From a virus, in the IMG/VR virus record IMGVR_UViG_3300025425_000069, positions 1-36,516 of that record: DNA of 36,516 nt. The stretch is one strand, 5' to 3'. The first letter of the stretch is position 1, and each line of letters starts with the position of its first letter. A program made the translations under genes and the position numbers. The notes below the pieces were generated by a model. The model was not told the origin of the DNA and ran no database searches. It saw only the letters and a program-made list of their open reading frames with translations. This document shows positions 27,541 through 36,145 of this stretch, in pieces.

Positions 27541-27744
27541 TTAGTCGGCGTCGATCCAGCCGATTGCGCGCCATGCGGCAGCGTCTTTTTGCAGTGGTGT
27601 GGCGATTGCGCCGACTGTGCCGTTGCTGGCCTTGGTGTTTTTCAGCCGAACACGAGCGGGCTTGGCGACCGCCTTTGGTGTCTCTGGCGCAGCGTCTTGC
27701 TCTATGGTTTCTTGATCCGCCGGAGCGGTTTTCTTGCGTGCCAT
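27541..27744 (-). CDS. Small basic hypothetical protein between tail terminator and tube genes (67 aa)
   Basis: ATG 27744 has GGAGG 8 nt upstream. The sequence is basic and repetitive with a disordered N-terminus (MARKKTAPADQETIEQDAA), then ARVRLKNTKASNGTV and WRAIGWIDAD. It is similar in place to small head-tail or tube-adjacent proteins whose role is unknown. Its start lies inside the end of the tail terminator coding region by zero bases but with 20 bases' separation. Confidence 0.5.
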   Translation of the reverse strand: MARKKTAPADQETIEQDAAPETPKAVAKPARVRLKNTKASNGTVGAIATPLQKDAAAWRAIGWIDAD

Positions 27745-27764
27745 GTTGGCCTCCGATGTTGTGA

Positions 27765-28166
27765 TTAGGACGCGCTGTAAGGGATGCGCACTGAGACGCG
27801 CCAATGCGGGCCGTCAGGATAGCCCTGCTGCACCTCTGGCGGGCCCATGATGGTGATGAAACCGCCGGTGACGGGCAGGCGCAGCGTGTACGGGAACAAG
27901 GCTGCGATGCTGTCCGCAATAGTTGTTGCAGCGGTTGAGAATACGCCGATCTCCGACATGATCGTGATCTGCGCAAACCCGCGAACGATTGTTCCGCCGC
28001 CTGTCAGTGTGCTGTCCGTCCGGCTCACTGGCACGTGGGCGAATATCAAATACGGATGCGGGGTTCCGGTTGGCACGTCCTTGTTCGGCCAGCCGATTGT
28101 CAGGGCCGGGGAAAGCGTTGCAAGCCTCTGCCCAAGCGCGTTTAAAATGGCGGTGTCAGTAATCAT
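27765..28166 (-). CDS. Tail terminator protein (DUF4128-like, 133 aa)
   Basis: Caps the tail tube and joins it to the head. The sequence starts with MITDTAILNALGQRL, contains WPNKDVPTGTPHPYLIF, and ends HWRVSVRIPYSAS. This order (helical start, GxPxPYL-like loop, terminal VSVRIPY strand) is that of phage tail terminators. The gene sits between the HK97-gp10-like protein and the tube gene, the expected place. ATGA overlap at 28163-28166 fixes the start. Confidence 0.75.
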   Translation of the reverse strand: MITDTAILNALGQRLATLSPALTIGWPNKDVPTGTPHPYLIFAHVPVSRTDSTLTGGGTIVRGFAQITIMSEIGVFSTAATTIADSIAALFPYTLRLPVTGGFITIMGPPEVQQGYPDGPHWRVSVRIPYSAS

Positions 28167-28603
28167 CTACGGACCTCGTTTGCACGTTTCTTGACGTGAG
28201 CGGGGAATTTCGCAGCATTCACATCGACAAAGAACCGCCCCGGCTGGTTATATGTCCGGCCCAAGCTATCGGTGCCCGTAAACCCGCTGTTAATGCGTCT
28301 GGCGTGTGGCGCACTCCATGCAAACGACATGGTTTCGCCGATTTCCAAGCCCGCGATTGCGACAACGAAGGCGTCTGCGCTTTCGCCGCCACCGTCTACG
28401 GACAGGCTGTTGACTAACTCCGCAGTTGTGCCCACGGGGATCTTCCCCTCGACAAAGGTGGTCGCGCCCTGAGTGATGCCGATCTGCGTTTCCTGCGCGC
28501 CTACAAGCACATCGCTGATAGACTGGCGCATCACGTATTCCATACCCTCGATGGTCAGATCGGCGATGTCCGACAACTGAGCGGTAAACGTCTTGGGTGC
28601 CAT
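28163..28603 (-). CDS. HK97 gp10-like neck/tail-completion protein (146 aa)
   Basis: Starts MAPKTFTAQLSDIADLTIEG. The middle has GAQETQIGITQGATTF, then GKIPVGTTAELVNSLSVDG and the closing FVDVNAAKFPAHVKKRANEV. Such a helix, then NSLxVDGG loop, then KFPxHVKxRANEV helix is that of HK97-gp10-like neck proteins, which link portal and tail terminator. The neighbours (terminator downstream, connector upstream) fit. Family by pattern only. Confidence 0.7.
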   Translation of the reverse strand: MAPKTFTAQLSDIADLTIEGMEYVMRQSISDVLVGAQETQIGITQGATTFVEGKIPVGTTAELVNSLSVDGGGESADAFVVAIAGLEIGETMSFAWSAPHARRINSGFTGTDSLGRTYNQPGRFFVDVNAAKFPAHVKKRANEVRR

Positions 28604-28625
28604 GCGTATTCTCCAACGCCAGAGA

Positions 28626-28640
28626 CCCCGCTTAACGGGG
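28626..28640 (-). terminator. Hairpin between the neck and upstream small gene
   Basis: CCCCG at 28626-28630 and CGGGG at 28636-28640 form a perfect stem with a CTTAA loop. It lies in the 66-base gap 28604-28669, after the stop of the 122-aa gene. T-tract absent on the minus strand. Confidence 0.35.
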
Positions 28641-28669
28641 CCTTTGGGTCAATGATGTGGGTGGTGTGG

Positions 28670-29035
28670 TTAGTCTTTTATCTGACCGTCTTCGGCCATC
28701 TTTTTTAGCCTGTAATACAAGGTCCGAGGAACCATTACGTCGAAACATCCTTTAGCTTCGGATGCGTCACTTTTGCCGACGATTTTTTGCAGTTCCTTTA
28801 ATGATGACTTGCCGAAATTTTCAAACTGTTGCCACCTTTGCTGCGCGGGTCTTGGCTTGAGGGTCGCCATTCGCCCTTCTGTTTCTGCGTCTACCATTTG
28901 GATGCAAAATTCATAGAATTTGCGGCAAGCTTCCATTTCAATATCAAGGTCTTCTGGCAGATTGTCCGGCCAAAAACCCCTCACCCACATAGCATTACTT
29001 ATCCTACCTGATACTTGCAGCTTTGTTTTCTTCAT
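28670..29035 (-). CDS. Hypothetical inserted gene between connector and neck genes (121 aa)
   Basis: Starts at ATG 29035 (GGGAGACGGG upstream). The product is soluble and helical, with a FEAGFWPDN-like aromatic loop (RGFWPDNLPEDLDIE) and a basic C-terminus. It is not a recognised head-tail component, is separated on both sides by gaps and a hairpin, and differs in density from its tightly packed neighbours. It may be a same-strand moron. The 29036-29143 interval contains no other gene and no strong structure that I can see. Confidence 0.5.
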   Translation of the reverse strand: MKKTKLQVSGRISNAMWVRGFWPDNLPEDLDIEMEACRKFYEFCIQMVDAETEGRMATLKPRPAQQRWQQFENFGKSSLKELQKIVGKSDASEAKGCFDVMVPRTLYYRLKKMAEDGQIKD

Positions 29036-29143
29036 TCCCGTCTCCCGAGGATCCACTTAAATGCGCGGCAGGCCGGGTGGATATTCCGGCTTTTCAGGTG
29101 CTACCCTATCCGCGCTGCAATGATACTCCATCCATTGATATAG

Positions 29144-30184
29144 TCAACTTCCCGGCCTCCGATACTGAGGGACGTATATCACTGTGCAGCGGCAACCGAG
29201 CGTTTGATCTGCGCCAGCCGCCGGGTCGTGGGGATAAAGCATTGTGCCGCCCGCTACGTCAAAACTCTCGTTTAGACCAACCTCAACGCCATCTAATGCG
29301 CGGTGATCGTGGCGCGGGTCTTTCGCTGAGTTATGATCCCACCGCTTTGAGATACTCTCGACTTTGCCGCCGTCCATAAGCTGTTGATACGCCTCATTGC
29401 GTCCTTGGGCTTGTGCTGTAAACGCTTCGTTCTTGGCAATCGTTTGGCCCCGTGCCTTCAACAGCCGTGCATCGTGGGCCTTGGTAATCCGCTCAATCGT
29501 TGACTTGTCCAGCGCCCTGCCCTCGGCAATCGCCGTGCGCACTTGCTTATCAAATCGCCGATCTGTTGACGTGTAGCGCGGCACCTGCTTGCCCTTCACC
29601 GTCTTGAAATAGTCCGCAATCTGCTCAGGGTCGTTGAGAATTTCACGCACCCGCGTTGATCTTTGCGCCCTTGGGCCGTCCAGCCCCAATATACCGCCCT
29701 CACGAACGCCTGTGCGGGGGTTTAGAACGCCTGCAAGCCGTCTTGCTGTGACTTGCGCCCCAACGCTCTCTTTCTGCGCCTGTAGGATCAATGCGCGGAT
29801 AGGCTCAACACCGGGTGATCCTATCTCTGTCACAAGCCTTGCGCCTGCCTCTGCGATAATTTGTTCAGCCCGTGGGTGCCTGCCGTTAAAGCTGAATGAA
29901 CCGGCGATGCCCTTGGGCAAGGTGACTGCTGCGCCGCCCGCATAAACCGCCGTGCGTATAGCTTCTTCTAGCGGCCAAAGCATTGCCTGATTGAACCGCA
30001 GCATCTCCACAACGCGGGCAAGGTTGTTTGCCTCGATAGCCTGCACCAATGCGGGGAAGTCTACTGCCCCGTGCGCGTTCTGCACCGCTGCCTCGAACGC
30101 CTGCCGGATCAGCGGGTCGTGCTTGGCAATCAGGTCGCGGATGATGCGCTGTTGCTGGCGAGATAGTCGGGTTGGTCGGGCCAT
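29144..30184 (-). CDS. Phage head morphogenesis (Mu F / SPP1 gp7-like) protein (346 aa)
   Basis: Starts MARPTRLSRQQQRIIRDLI at ATG 30184 (the in-frame codon at 30199 is not supported by a better site). The C-terminus carries the SPP1 gp7/Mu gpF pattern: KRWDHNSAKDPRHDHRALDG and DQTLGCRCTVIYVP, where the GCRC motif is common to this family. These minor head proteins sit inside the capsid near the portal and help assembly or ejection. The usual place next to the portal is replaced here by a location between neck and adaptor genes. Confidence 0.8.
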   Translation of the reverse strand: MARPTRLSRQQQRIIRDLIAKHDPLIRQAFEAAVQNAHGAVDFPALVQAIEANNLARVVEMLRFNQAMLWPLEEAIRTAVYAGGAAVTLPKGIAGSFSFNGRHPRAEQIIAEAGARLVTEIGSPGVEPIRALILQAQKESVGAQVTARRLAGVLNPRTGVREGGILGLDGPRAQRSTRVREILNDPEQIADYFKTVKGKQVPRYTSTDRRFDKQVRTAIAEGRALDKSTIERITKAHDARLLKARGQTIAKNEAFTAQAQGRNEAYQQLMDGGKVESISKRWDHNSAKDPRHDHRALDGVEVGLNESFDVAGGTMLYPHDPAAGADQTLGCRCTVIYVPQYRRPGS

Positions 30185-30254
30185 TGCACCCCCATGCAAA
30201 ATGACCCCGCATAATGCAGGGCTGTTTGGTTTGGTTTGTGATGTGGGTAGTGGT

Positions 30255-30598
30255 TTAGGGCTTCATAGCCATCCCCAACGCAAACGCCGTTTCCATCATC
30301 CGGTCAAACTCTGCAAAGCACTCAGGCGGCAAGGATGCCACGATCTGCGCAGACGCGGTGTCGCCCCTGTTTAGGTGCCAGGGAATGCAAAAGGCTTGGT
30401 ATTGGCTTACTGCCTTGCAGAAAGAATCGTATAAGGGTGATCCATCCGATATGCTTTTATTTCGCTGTAGCTGTGCGTTCCAACAGCCGCGCCTGTGTAT
30501 GTTTGAAATTCAATCTCAGTCAGCGCCGCGCCATGTGTTTTTGCAATATCGCTTAGGTGCATCGCCAGCTCGTCCGGTGTCATCTTGGGTTCGGTCAT
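30255..30598 (-). pseudogene. Frameshifted small head-region gene
   Basis: ATG 30598 opens MTEPKMTPDELAMHLSDIA and reads to EIKAYRMDHP, where the frame soon stops (30407). Just after DHP, the -1 frame continues without any stop as LYDSFCKAVSQYQAF, CIPWHLNRGDTASAQIV and FAEFDRMMETAFALGMAMKP to 30255. This downstream frame has no usable start of its own. Together they would form a 114-residue protein. A single missing C in the CACCC run at about 30430 explains it. No classic slippery heptamer is present, so a real lesion or a sequence error is more likely than programmed frameshifting. Confidence 0.55.
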
Positions 30599-30608
30599 CT
30601 GTGGTTCC

Positions 30609-31022
30609 TCAAACTGCAAGTTCAAGCCGGTACAATAGCACCGTTTCACCGGGCGACAAATACATAACTGAGATAATTTCCTCAAACTTGGTGCCTTCAA
30701 CTACATCACCCGGCGCAACGCCGACGGCGATGGTGTCAGATTTCAGCGGCGTAACGCCCGTGGCATTGATTGTCAGGGTGCGCTTTTTCATGCCCACCAA
30801 CATTCCCGTCATGTCACGCACGTCCTGCATTCTTTCAATCGCGGTGACGGGGAAAAGCTGCGGCTCGTTCACCGGGTCGGCTGGCGGGTCCCACGGGTTT
30901 GTCGGTTCATCCAGTTCAGCAGATGCGCGGCGGATGGTGCAGATGTAAGCGCCTGTGCCTGTAGCTTCGCCCGCTTCTATAAGTGCAGATGCGACATCAG
31001 CGGCGATTTGCGAACCGCTCAT
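30609..31022 (-). CDS. Putative head-tail connector / head-closure protein (137 aa)
   Basis: Starts MSGSQIAADVASALIEAGE at ATG 31022 by an ATGA overlap. The middle contains WDPPADPVNEPQLFPVTAI and the C-terminus TKFEEIISVMYLSPGETV, a beta-barrel-like pattern similar to phage head-closure proteins (SPP1 gp16-like). The gene follows the adaptor gene, so it is probably the second connector ring. Exact family not certain. Confidence 0.55.
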   Translation of the reverse strand: MSGSQIAADVASALIEAGEATGTGAYICTIRRASAELDEPTNPWDPPADPVNEPQLFPVTAIERMQDVRDMTGMLVGMKKRTLTINATGVTPLKSDTIAVGVAPGDVVEGTKFEEIISVMYLSPGETVLLYRLELAV

Positions 31023-31414
31023 GACCGCAACAACGTCTTGGTATTGCCGCCGATGAATGGCCTCATCATTCCGTCGATCCGCGTGCTTTTCGGCACCTGT
31101 GATCCGCCCTTGCGCCCGGTAAACTCCCACCGAATATCGCCAATGCCTGTCAGCACCTTGTCGCCCGCATCGCTGTAGGTTTTGGAGAACACGTAAGGCT
31201 CTGCCAACTCCAGACGCGCCGCCTCATACGTTGCGGCCTCTACGGCGTCTGGCAAGGGGTCCACGAACGCAGGCAGGAACCGCGCCACATACTCCGCCGC
31301 GATGTAGTCACCAGCCCGCACAAGTGCCGCCTCTGCGTCTGCGTCGGTCGCTGCTGTCGGCGCGCTGTCGCCCCTTGCAAGGGCGTATGCGCGGAATGAT
31401 GCAATATCAGCCAT
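31019..31414 (-). CDS. Head-tail adaptor, DnaT-like/gp6-type (131 aa)
   Basis: The sequence ADIASFRAYALARGDS and ADAEAALVRAGDYIAAEY, then EAATYEAARLELAEPY, is the pattern of proteins often annotated as DnaT-like ssDNA-binding but which occupy the connector position in phage head genes and bind the portal. The C-terminal IGDIRWEFTGRKGGSQVP and MRPFIGGN segments fit. Located between capsid and closure genes. Connector role favoured over replication. Confidence 0.7.
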   Translation of the reverse strand: MADIASFRAYALARGDSAPTAATDADAEAALVRAGDYIAAEYVARFLPAFVDPLPDAVEAATYEAARLELAEPYVFSKTYSDAGDKVLTGIGDIRWEFTGRKGGSQVPKSTRIDGMMRPFIGGNTKTLLRS

Positions 31415-31638
31415 TACAAGCCCGTGAAAATGGCCGCTTTGACCATCCCGCGCATGTCCTGAATATTGGTTCCCTTGGGGATCTCAACGCCGTGGGCTTC
31501 GGCCATGTCCCGCAAGTCGCCCTTGCTCATGGCGTCAATCGTTTCTGGCGTGAACGCTTCTGGTTCCGTTGGTGCCGTCGCGCCCATTGCCTGCGCTGTG
31601 TACCGCGCCTGCATGTCTAGCTGTTGCTTGATGTTCAT
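31414..31638 (-). CDS. Small head-operon protein with HeH/SAP-like helix pair (74 aa)
   Basis: Starts MNIKQQLDMQARYTAQAMG at ATG 31638 (GGAG 7 nt upstream; ATG 31644 is an alternative giving MNMN). The C-terminal 35 residues read MSKGDLRDMAEAHGVEIPKGT and DMRGMVKAAI. This helix-extended loop-helix pattern occurs in small phage proteins after the major capsid protein. Possibly a decoration or capsid-stabilising protein. Start shares one base with the adaptor gene. Confidence 0.55.
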   Translation of the reverse strand: MNIKQQLDMQARYTAQAMGATAPTEPEAFTPETIDAMSKGDLRDMAEAHGVEIPKGTNIQDMRGMVKAAIFTGL

Positions 31639-31664
31639 ATTCATTCTCCGCTGTTCTTTGTGAC

Positions 31665-31684
31665 GGGGCGAACAATGCCGCCCC
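31665..31684 (-). terminator. Hairpin downstream of the major capsid gene
   Basis: GGGGCG at 31665-31670 and CGCCCC at 31679-31684 form a perfect 6-base stem with an 8-base loop, in the 56-base gap after the capsid stop at 31695. There is no minus-strand T-run, so it may set capsid transcript levels by partial stop or RNA protection. Confidence 0.4.
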
Positions 31685-31694
31685 GCTTCAAAAA

Positions 31695-32723
31695 TCAGCC
31701 GTTGGTGACGATTGCCGCGAGGCCGATCAGCTTACGATCAATCACGCGGTCCCAGTTTGCAGCCAAACGAAGCTGCGCCAGAGTGGCGTTGCCGTCCGTC
31801 AGCGTGGTGTTGGTAAACGCGGTGCCGAACGGATGGATCACCCACGACTTGCGCTCCCACAGCGTCTCTACGCCTGCGCCGTTGCCCTGAGCCGCTTCAC
31901 GCTCCAGTTCCACCGGAACCTTCGTGCTGCGCTCGCCATAGCCGATGAGCCCAGTGCCGAACAGGTAGCTGGTGTAGGTCGCGGCGGCGTCAGTGTCGCC
32001 CGTGCCTGCTGCGGCTGTCATGGGCAGGCTGTCATCGACAACTAGACGGCGGCCAAGGAAAGACGGGATTGTAAGCTGCCCGTTGCTGTCCGCAAGGAAA
32101 TCAATATCGTCGTTATCGACCATGCGCTTGGCGACAACGGAATGCACGGCGAACACCGCGTAATCGTCATAGTGGTCGCCAGAGGTAAACGCCGCTGCGG
32201 TGAAAACTTCGCGCCCGAACAGGGTTCCGGTCGCAACATCCGCATTGGTAGCGCCTGCGACGTTGTTGACCATATCTCCGTCATCGTTTGCCACGTTGTC
32301 GGCAATGACGCCTTGCAACGAAGCGATGGTGCGGCGCTGCCATTGACGCATCCAGTAGGTTCCGAAGCGATTGCGAACCTGTTGCATGGGATCAGATCCG
32401 GCAAGTTCGCCTGTCATGTCCGCAGACGAATAGCCTTGGTTCAGGCTGGCCATGCGTGCAACCTGCGTTCCTGTCGTGACCTTCGCAGGCACGGCAATAT
32501 CGGTTGGATCGTCGGTGCCGTAGTTCGGCTCATCGGATGCGTCCAGATCCTTCCAGAACGGCAGTTCAGCAATGCGCCCGCCGTCTGAGAACATGCCAGC
32601 AAGCGCGGGGTTTGCAACTGCGATGCCGCTGTCAAAGAAAACAGTCTTTTCAGGGCCGTTTACGGCTGTGTACGAGGAATAGACCTCGGGGACATATACA
32701 TCAGAGATTTGTGTGGTAGCCAT
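31695..32723 (-). CDS. Major capsid protein (342 aa)
   Basis: Builds the icosahedral shell. The N-terminus ISDVYVPEVYSSYTAVNG with PEKTVFFDSGI, the central WRQRTIASLQGV-like W-x-RR region (FGTYWMRQWQRRTIASL) and the later SGDHYDDYAVFAVHS then RLVVDDSLPM are those of the HK97-fold coat protein family annotated as phage capsid proteins. The length is normal. RBS AAAGGA lies just upstream of ATG 32723. It follows the scaffolding gene and precedes the adaptor. Confidence 0.9.
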   Translation of the reverse strand: MATTQISDVYVPEVYSSYTAVNGPEKTVFFDSGIAVANPALAGMFSDGGRIAELPFWKDLDASDEPNYGTDDPTDIAVPAKVTTGTQVARMASLNQGYSSADMTGELAGSDPMQQVRNRFGTYWMRQWQRRTIASLQGVIADNVANDDGDMVNNVAGATNADVATGTLFGREVFTAAAFTSGDHYDDYAVFAVHSVVAKRMVDNDDIDFLADSNGQLTIPSFLGRRLVVDDSLPMTAAAGTGDTDAAATYTSYLFGTGLIGYGERSTKVPVELEREAAQGNGAGVETLWERKSWVIHPFGTAFTNTTLTDGNATLAQLRLAANWDRVIDRKLIGLAAIVTNG

Positions 32724-32741
32724 GAGGCTTTCCTTTCGAGA

Positions 32742-33455
32742 TTATGAGCCGGCTAATTGCCGGAATGTTTCGGGGTCGCTGTGGAATAGAGCCGTGCGCT
32801 CTTTGTCGCCCATCTTTGCGAACGTCTCCGCATTAGCTGGGGCGTTGCCGTTCTTGCCACCCGTTGCTCCGCCGCCTGAAGCGGGGGTCACGAAGTCCTT
32901 GCCTTCACCAGCAGCCCATCGCTTAACGTGATCGACCAAGGCCAGCGGCCCCATGTCGGTATCCACGAAGGGCTTGCCATCGTCGCCAATCTTCACATCG
33001 CCTGCCAGCATGGTGCGCGCCGCTTTTGCAAATGACGTGTTTGTGACGCCTGCGCCGTTGAGCGCGTCTGTCAGATCACGGTCTAATGCGTTTTTAAGCG
33101 CGCGGCCTTGCTCGGCTTCATATTTGCCTTTGTAATCGTCGCGCTCTGCTTCGAGTGTCTGGCGTAGCTTGATAAGCGCGGCCTCGTCGGCTTTCCCGTC
33201 CTTGAGTTTTGCCCACTTTTCAGCGTCAAAATCTTCGGGGAAGTCCTTGGCGAGTGCCTTGGCCGCATCGCGCTCGGAACGTGCCGCATCGCGGTCGGCC
33301 TTCGTGCGCTCATATGCTGATTTGAGATTGGCAACATCGGGGTGATTGTCTACGCCGGACACTTGCAAGATGAACTTGCCGTCTGTTTCGGTGTAGAAGG
33401 GCTTAACAGCATCATCAATGCCATCGAGAGTGTCGAGAACGGTATGCAAAGCCAT
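32742..33455 (-). CDS. Capsid scaffolding protein (DUF6651-like, 237 aa)
   Basis: Residues about 38-130 form a highly charged helical rod (AYERTKADRDAARSERDAA and LIKLRQTLEAERDDYKGKY), typical of scaffolds that drive capsid assembly and are later lost. The N-terminus (DTLDGIDDAVKPFYTET) and the C-terminal helix-turn (FAKMGDKERTALFHSDPET) probably contact the capsid protein. It is located immediately upstream of the capsid gene, as expected. The glycine-rich stretch around residue 200 looks flexible. Confidence 0.8.
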   Translation of the reverse strand: MALHTVLDTLDGIDDAVKPFYTETDGKFILQVSGVDNHPDVANLKSAYERTKADRDAARSERDAAKALAKDFPEDFDAEKWAKLKDGKADEAALIKLRQTLEAERDDYKGKYEAEQGRALKNALDRDLTDALNGAGVTNTSFAKAARTMLAGDVKIGDDGKPFVDTDMGPLALVDHVKRWAAGEGKDFVTPASGGGATGGKNGNAPANAETFAKMGDKERTALFHSDPETFRQLAGS

Positions 33456-33499
33456 CGGCTTAATTCCTTTAAGTTATGGGTGTGGCCTCGCCACGGTGA

Positions 33500-34834
33500 T
33501 TACAGGCTGTCAGCCCGAATATCGCCGCCCTCAATGAGAGCGTATTCTTCATCAAACGTGCGTTCTTGGCTGGCAATTCCGCCCGCCTGAATGCGCTCGT
33601 AATATGTCTCTTGTGCAAGCCCGCCGCTTTCGACTAACCCGAACAGCGCGACGGCATCTTGCGGCGTGAGCGTGGCGTCCAGCAAGTCCTTGGGCGGCGT
33701 GACCGTGATGGCCTCGATCACCGCATCCGACTGGACTAGCATCCGCGCGATGTTGCGCAATGACGCCTCTAGCAGTGAGCATGACGATTGAGCTACCGTC
33801 TTGAGGTTTGCCGTCTCAGACCGAAACCGCATCTTGCGGGCAGTGCCAGATTCATTGGCCTGCCCCGATTGCTCGAACAGCCGCGCGCCTGCTTGAATGG
33901 CGATTGTCCGATTATCTTGGATTGCCTTAAGGTGCGCCTGAATACCTGCGCAGGTTGGCGATACGTATTTCAGGTCCGGCGTTGTATTGTCATCGCCAAG
34001 CATTTCGTGAACCACGCCAGCGCCAACTGCAGTGGGTGCAGGCCCGTTGATTGCGACCAGCGTTTCCTGTCCGCTCATGTAAAGCTGCAAGCGGTAGTCT
34101 GCGGATAGCTGGTACATCGCCAGCGCGGCCCTTGCGATGCCGATCATTGGCGGGCTTTCAAGATCCGACCCCATATCCTTTGCAGACGCCACGGCAAACG
34201 GGATCGCGTTGAGTGCACCACCGCCAAGTCGCGTTGGCGTTACGTCCGTTTCGCCGTCAGGCTTGTGCAATGTCGCCGTGTAAACGCCATCGACAAGCTG
34301 CAAAACGCGGTATTTCTCTTGCTGCGCCCAAACGAAGCCATCACGCACTGCCTCGCTTTCGTTCAGGACGAAGAACCCGACGTCCCAGTTGATAATCGTA
34401 TCGCCGCGATAGCCTGCGAGGAATGGATCGCCGCCGCCCTCCGGTGCATCTGCAAGAACGCCGTAGCGCCCCGACACCAGCAAGTTGCGCGTGATGTTCT
34501 TGTGAAAGTCGTTGAGCGTAATTCCCTCGCCGTCAACATCCTCGAACAGATATTCCATGTTGCTGGGCAATTCGACCGCGATTTCCTCGCCGTGAATGAT
34601 ACCAACCATAGCGCCAACGCTAGTTGCCAGAACCTCGGGGAACTGAGCGCGCATCTTGTATGCCGCATATGCCGCGATGCCGTTGTCTGAGTGCGTCGTG
34701 TAGCCAGACGGCATGGGCAGGTATGTGGTGCCGCGTTGCTTTACGTCGCCCTCGCCTTGATAGGCGTCATAGCACAGCCGCCAATCGTCGAGGACTCGGC
34801 GCGTGATTTGTGGATGCAGCGAATTAACGGCCAT
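33500..34834 (-). CDS. Portal protein (DUF4055-like, 444 aa)
   Basis: Forms the dodecameric ring at the capsid vertex through which DNA enters. The sequence has RRVLDDWRLCYDAYQGEG at the start, TTYLPMPSG, then WDVGFFVLNESEAVRDGFVW and KMRFRSETANLKTVAQ near residues 340-355, which is the pattern of the DUF4055 portal family. Length is typical. The start directly follows the terminase large stop, and the scaffold and capsid follow, which fixes the identity. Confidence 0.85.
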   Translation of the reverse strand: MAVNSLHPQITRRVLDDWRLCYDAYQGEGDVKQRGTTYLPMPSGYTTHSDNGIAAYAAYKMRAQFPEVLATSVGAMVGIIHGEEIAVELPSNMEYLFEDVDGEGITLNDFHKNITRNLLVSGRYGVLADAPEGGGDPFLAGYRGDTIINWDVGFFVLNESEAVRDGFVWAQQEKYRVLQLVDGVYTATLHKPDGETDVTPTRLGGGALNAIPFAVASAKDMGSDLESPPMIGIARAALAMYQLSADYRLQLYMSGQETLVAINGPAPTAVGAGVVHEMLGDDNTTPDLKYVSPTCAGIQAHLKAIQDNRTIAIQAGARLFEQSGQANESGTARKMRFRSETANLKTVAQSSCSLLEASLRNIARMLVQSDAVIEAITVTPPKDLLDATLTPQDAVALFGLVESGGLAQETYYERIQAGGIASQERTFDEEYALIEGGDIRADSL

Positions 34835-36145
34835 CTAATACAATCCTTTGACCGTTGTTGTTGTTGTTTTCGGTTGTGATTTAGTCATCAATTCGGTGAT
34901 CGCCCAAACCAAGGCGTCGGCCCTGTCTGGTGAGCCTTCACCAATGTATCCGTCTTGCCCGATCAGGCACATTTGATCCTCAAGATCCGCCAAGCCGCCA
35001 ACGTGAGACACCCGCCCCTGTTCGTATAGCGCCGCGATAGGCTCAGATCTTGCGACCTTGCCGCGACTGGCCGTGACCTCTTTGTAGCTTATGCCTCGAT
35101 CAACGGTGCGTATGACGTGCTCGACCATAGCCCCGCCAAAGTTGCGCTCGGCCACGATCCTGTCAGCCTCAAATTCGTGGTAGGCCGCGACTGCCCGCCT
35201 GCCCCATCCGTCTGGCGATAGCTTGCAAGTCCGGTCTGCCAGGACATAGCCGCGCCCGTCGATACCAAGCCCCGCGACCACGATGCCAATGTCATCGCCG
35301 TTATCGTCCGCCCCGCCTGTGCCGCTGGGGTCCACCGCAACCACAACCCGCCGCATTTCGGGGGCTTCTTTGAGCCTGTGCGCGTCGAACATCTCACGGG
35401 TCCATAGCGCGCCCGGTAGATCGTCCAGCATCTCGGCTTCTAGCTCTTGCCTGCCTAGCCGCGTGTTGCCGTATCGGTTTTTCAGATCCTCAAGAAACTG
35501 CGCTGGCAGGTTGCCCGCGTTGTCAAACGTGCTGCCCCGCGTCACTACCGATCTGTCGCTGGCGATGATTTCGCGCAGAACAGGAATAGGCCGTGGTGTT
35601 GTCGTGACAATCACGCGGGGGTCATTGCCCGCCCGCATTGTAAATTGCAGCATGTCCCATGTTTGCCGCGCGCGCTTGTACTTCGCTAATTCGTCTACCC
35701 ACGCTGCGTCAAATTCTGGGCCTCGAAGCTGGTCCGGCTCAGTGCCGTTATAGCCAAGTGCCACCGCTCCGTTAGGCCATGTGATCCGCACGGGCTTAAA
35801 CCGCGCCGTTGGCTTTTGCCCGTCAGGGTAGATCGACAACAGCCGCGCCACCATGACCTCCTCAAGGTCTTTCTGCGTCTCCGCGATTAAAGCGATGCTG
35901 CGCGACCCCGCCTCAACGCGTTCCTTGACCCATTGCGCGCCCGCCTCGGTTTTACCAAAGCCGCGCCCCGCGTTGATCAGCCAGGTTGACCAGTTTCCCT
36001 CCGGTGCGAGTTGTTCAGGGCGGGCAAGAAAACCGCGCCAATCGTATATCAGCGCATCGGCCTCGGCGTCTGTCAGGCTGGCTACGAACCTGTCGCGGTC
36101 AGCTTTCGGTAGTGCCTTCAGTCTCTCCGCCGGGCTTTCTGTCAT
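34835..36145 (-). CDS. terL: Terminase large subunit (436 aa)
   Basis: The packaging motor. Walker A appears as NAGRGFGKTEAGAQW, Walker B as FDAAWVDELAKY (catalytic glutamate after the Asp), and motif III as MRAGNDPRVIVTTTP. The C-terminal nuclease half has VVVAVDPSGTGGADDNGDD, the RNase H-like metal site seen in large terminases, and a later DRADALVWA motif. Length is at the short end of the family. The start at ATG 36145 overlaps the small-subunit gene by 47 bases, with the portal gene immediately after its stop. Confidence 0.92.
   Translation of the reverse strand: MTESPAERLKALPKADRDRFVASLTDAEADALIYDWRGFLARPEQLAPEGNWSTWLINAGRGFGKTEAGAQWVKERVEAGSRSIALIAETQKDLEEVMVARLLSIYPDGQKPTARFKPVRITWPNGAVALGYNGTEPDQLRGPEFDAAWVDELAKYKRARQTWDMLQFTMRAGNDPRVIVTTTPRPIPVLREIIASDRSVVTRGSTFDNAGNLPAQFLEDLKNRYGNTRLGRQELEAEMLDDLPGALWTREMFDAHRLKEAPEMRRVVVAVDPSGTGGADDNGDDIGIVVAGLGIDGRGYVLADRTCKLSPDGWGRRAVAAYHEFEADRIVAERNFGGAMVEHVIRTVDRGISYKEVTASRGKVARSEPIAALYEQGRVSHVGGLADLEDQMCLIGQDGYIGEGSPDRADALVWAITELMTKSQPKTTTTTVKGLY

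Noticed and set aside
30205-30221. Terminator after the head morphogenesis region (imperfect CCCCGCA/TGCAGGG hairpin)
   Set aside because: One mismatch in the stem and T-rich sequence only on the plus strand, opposite to local transcription.
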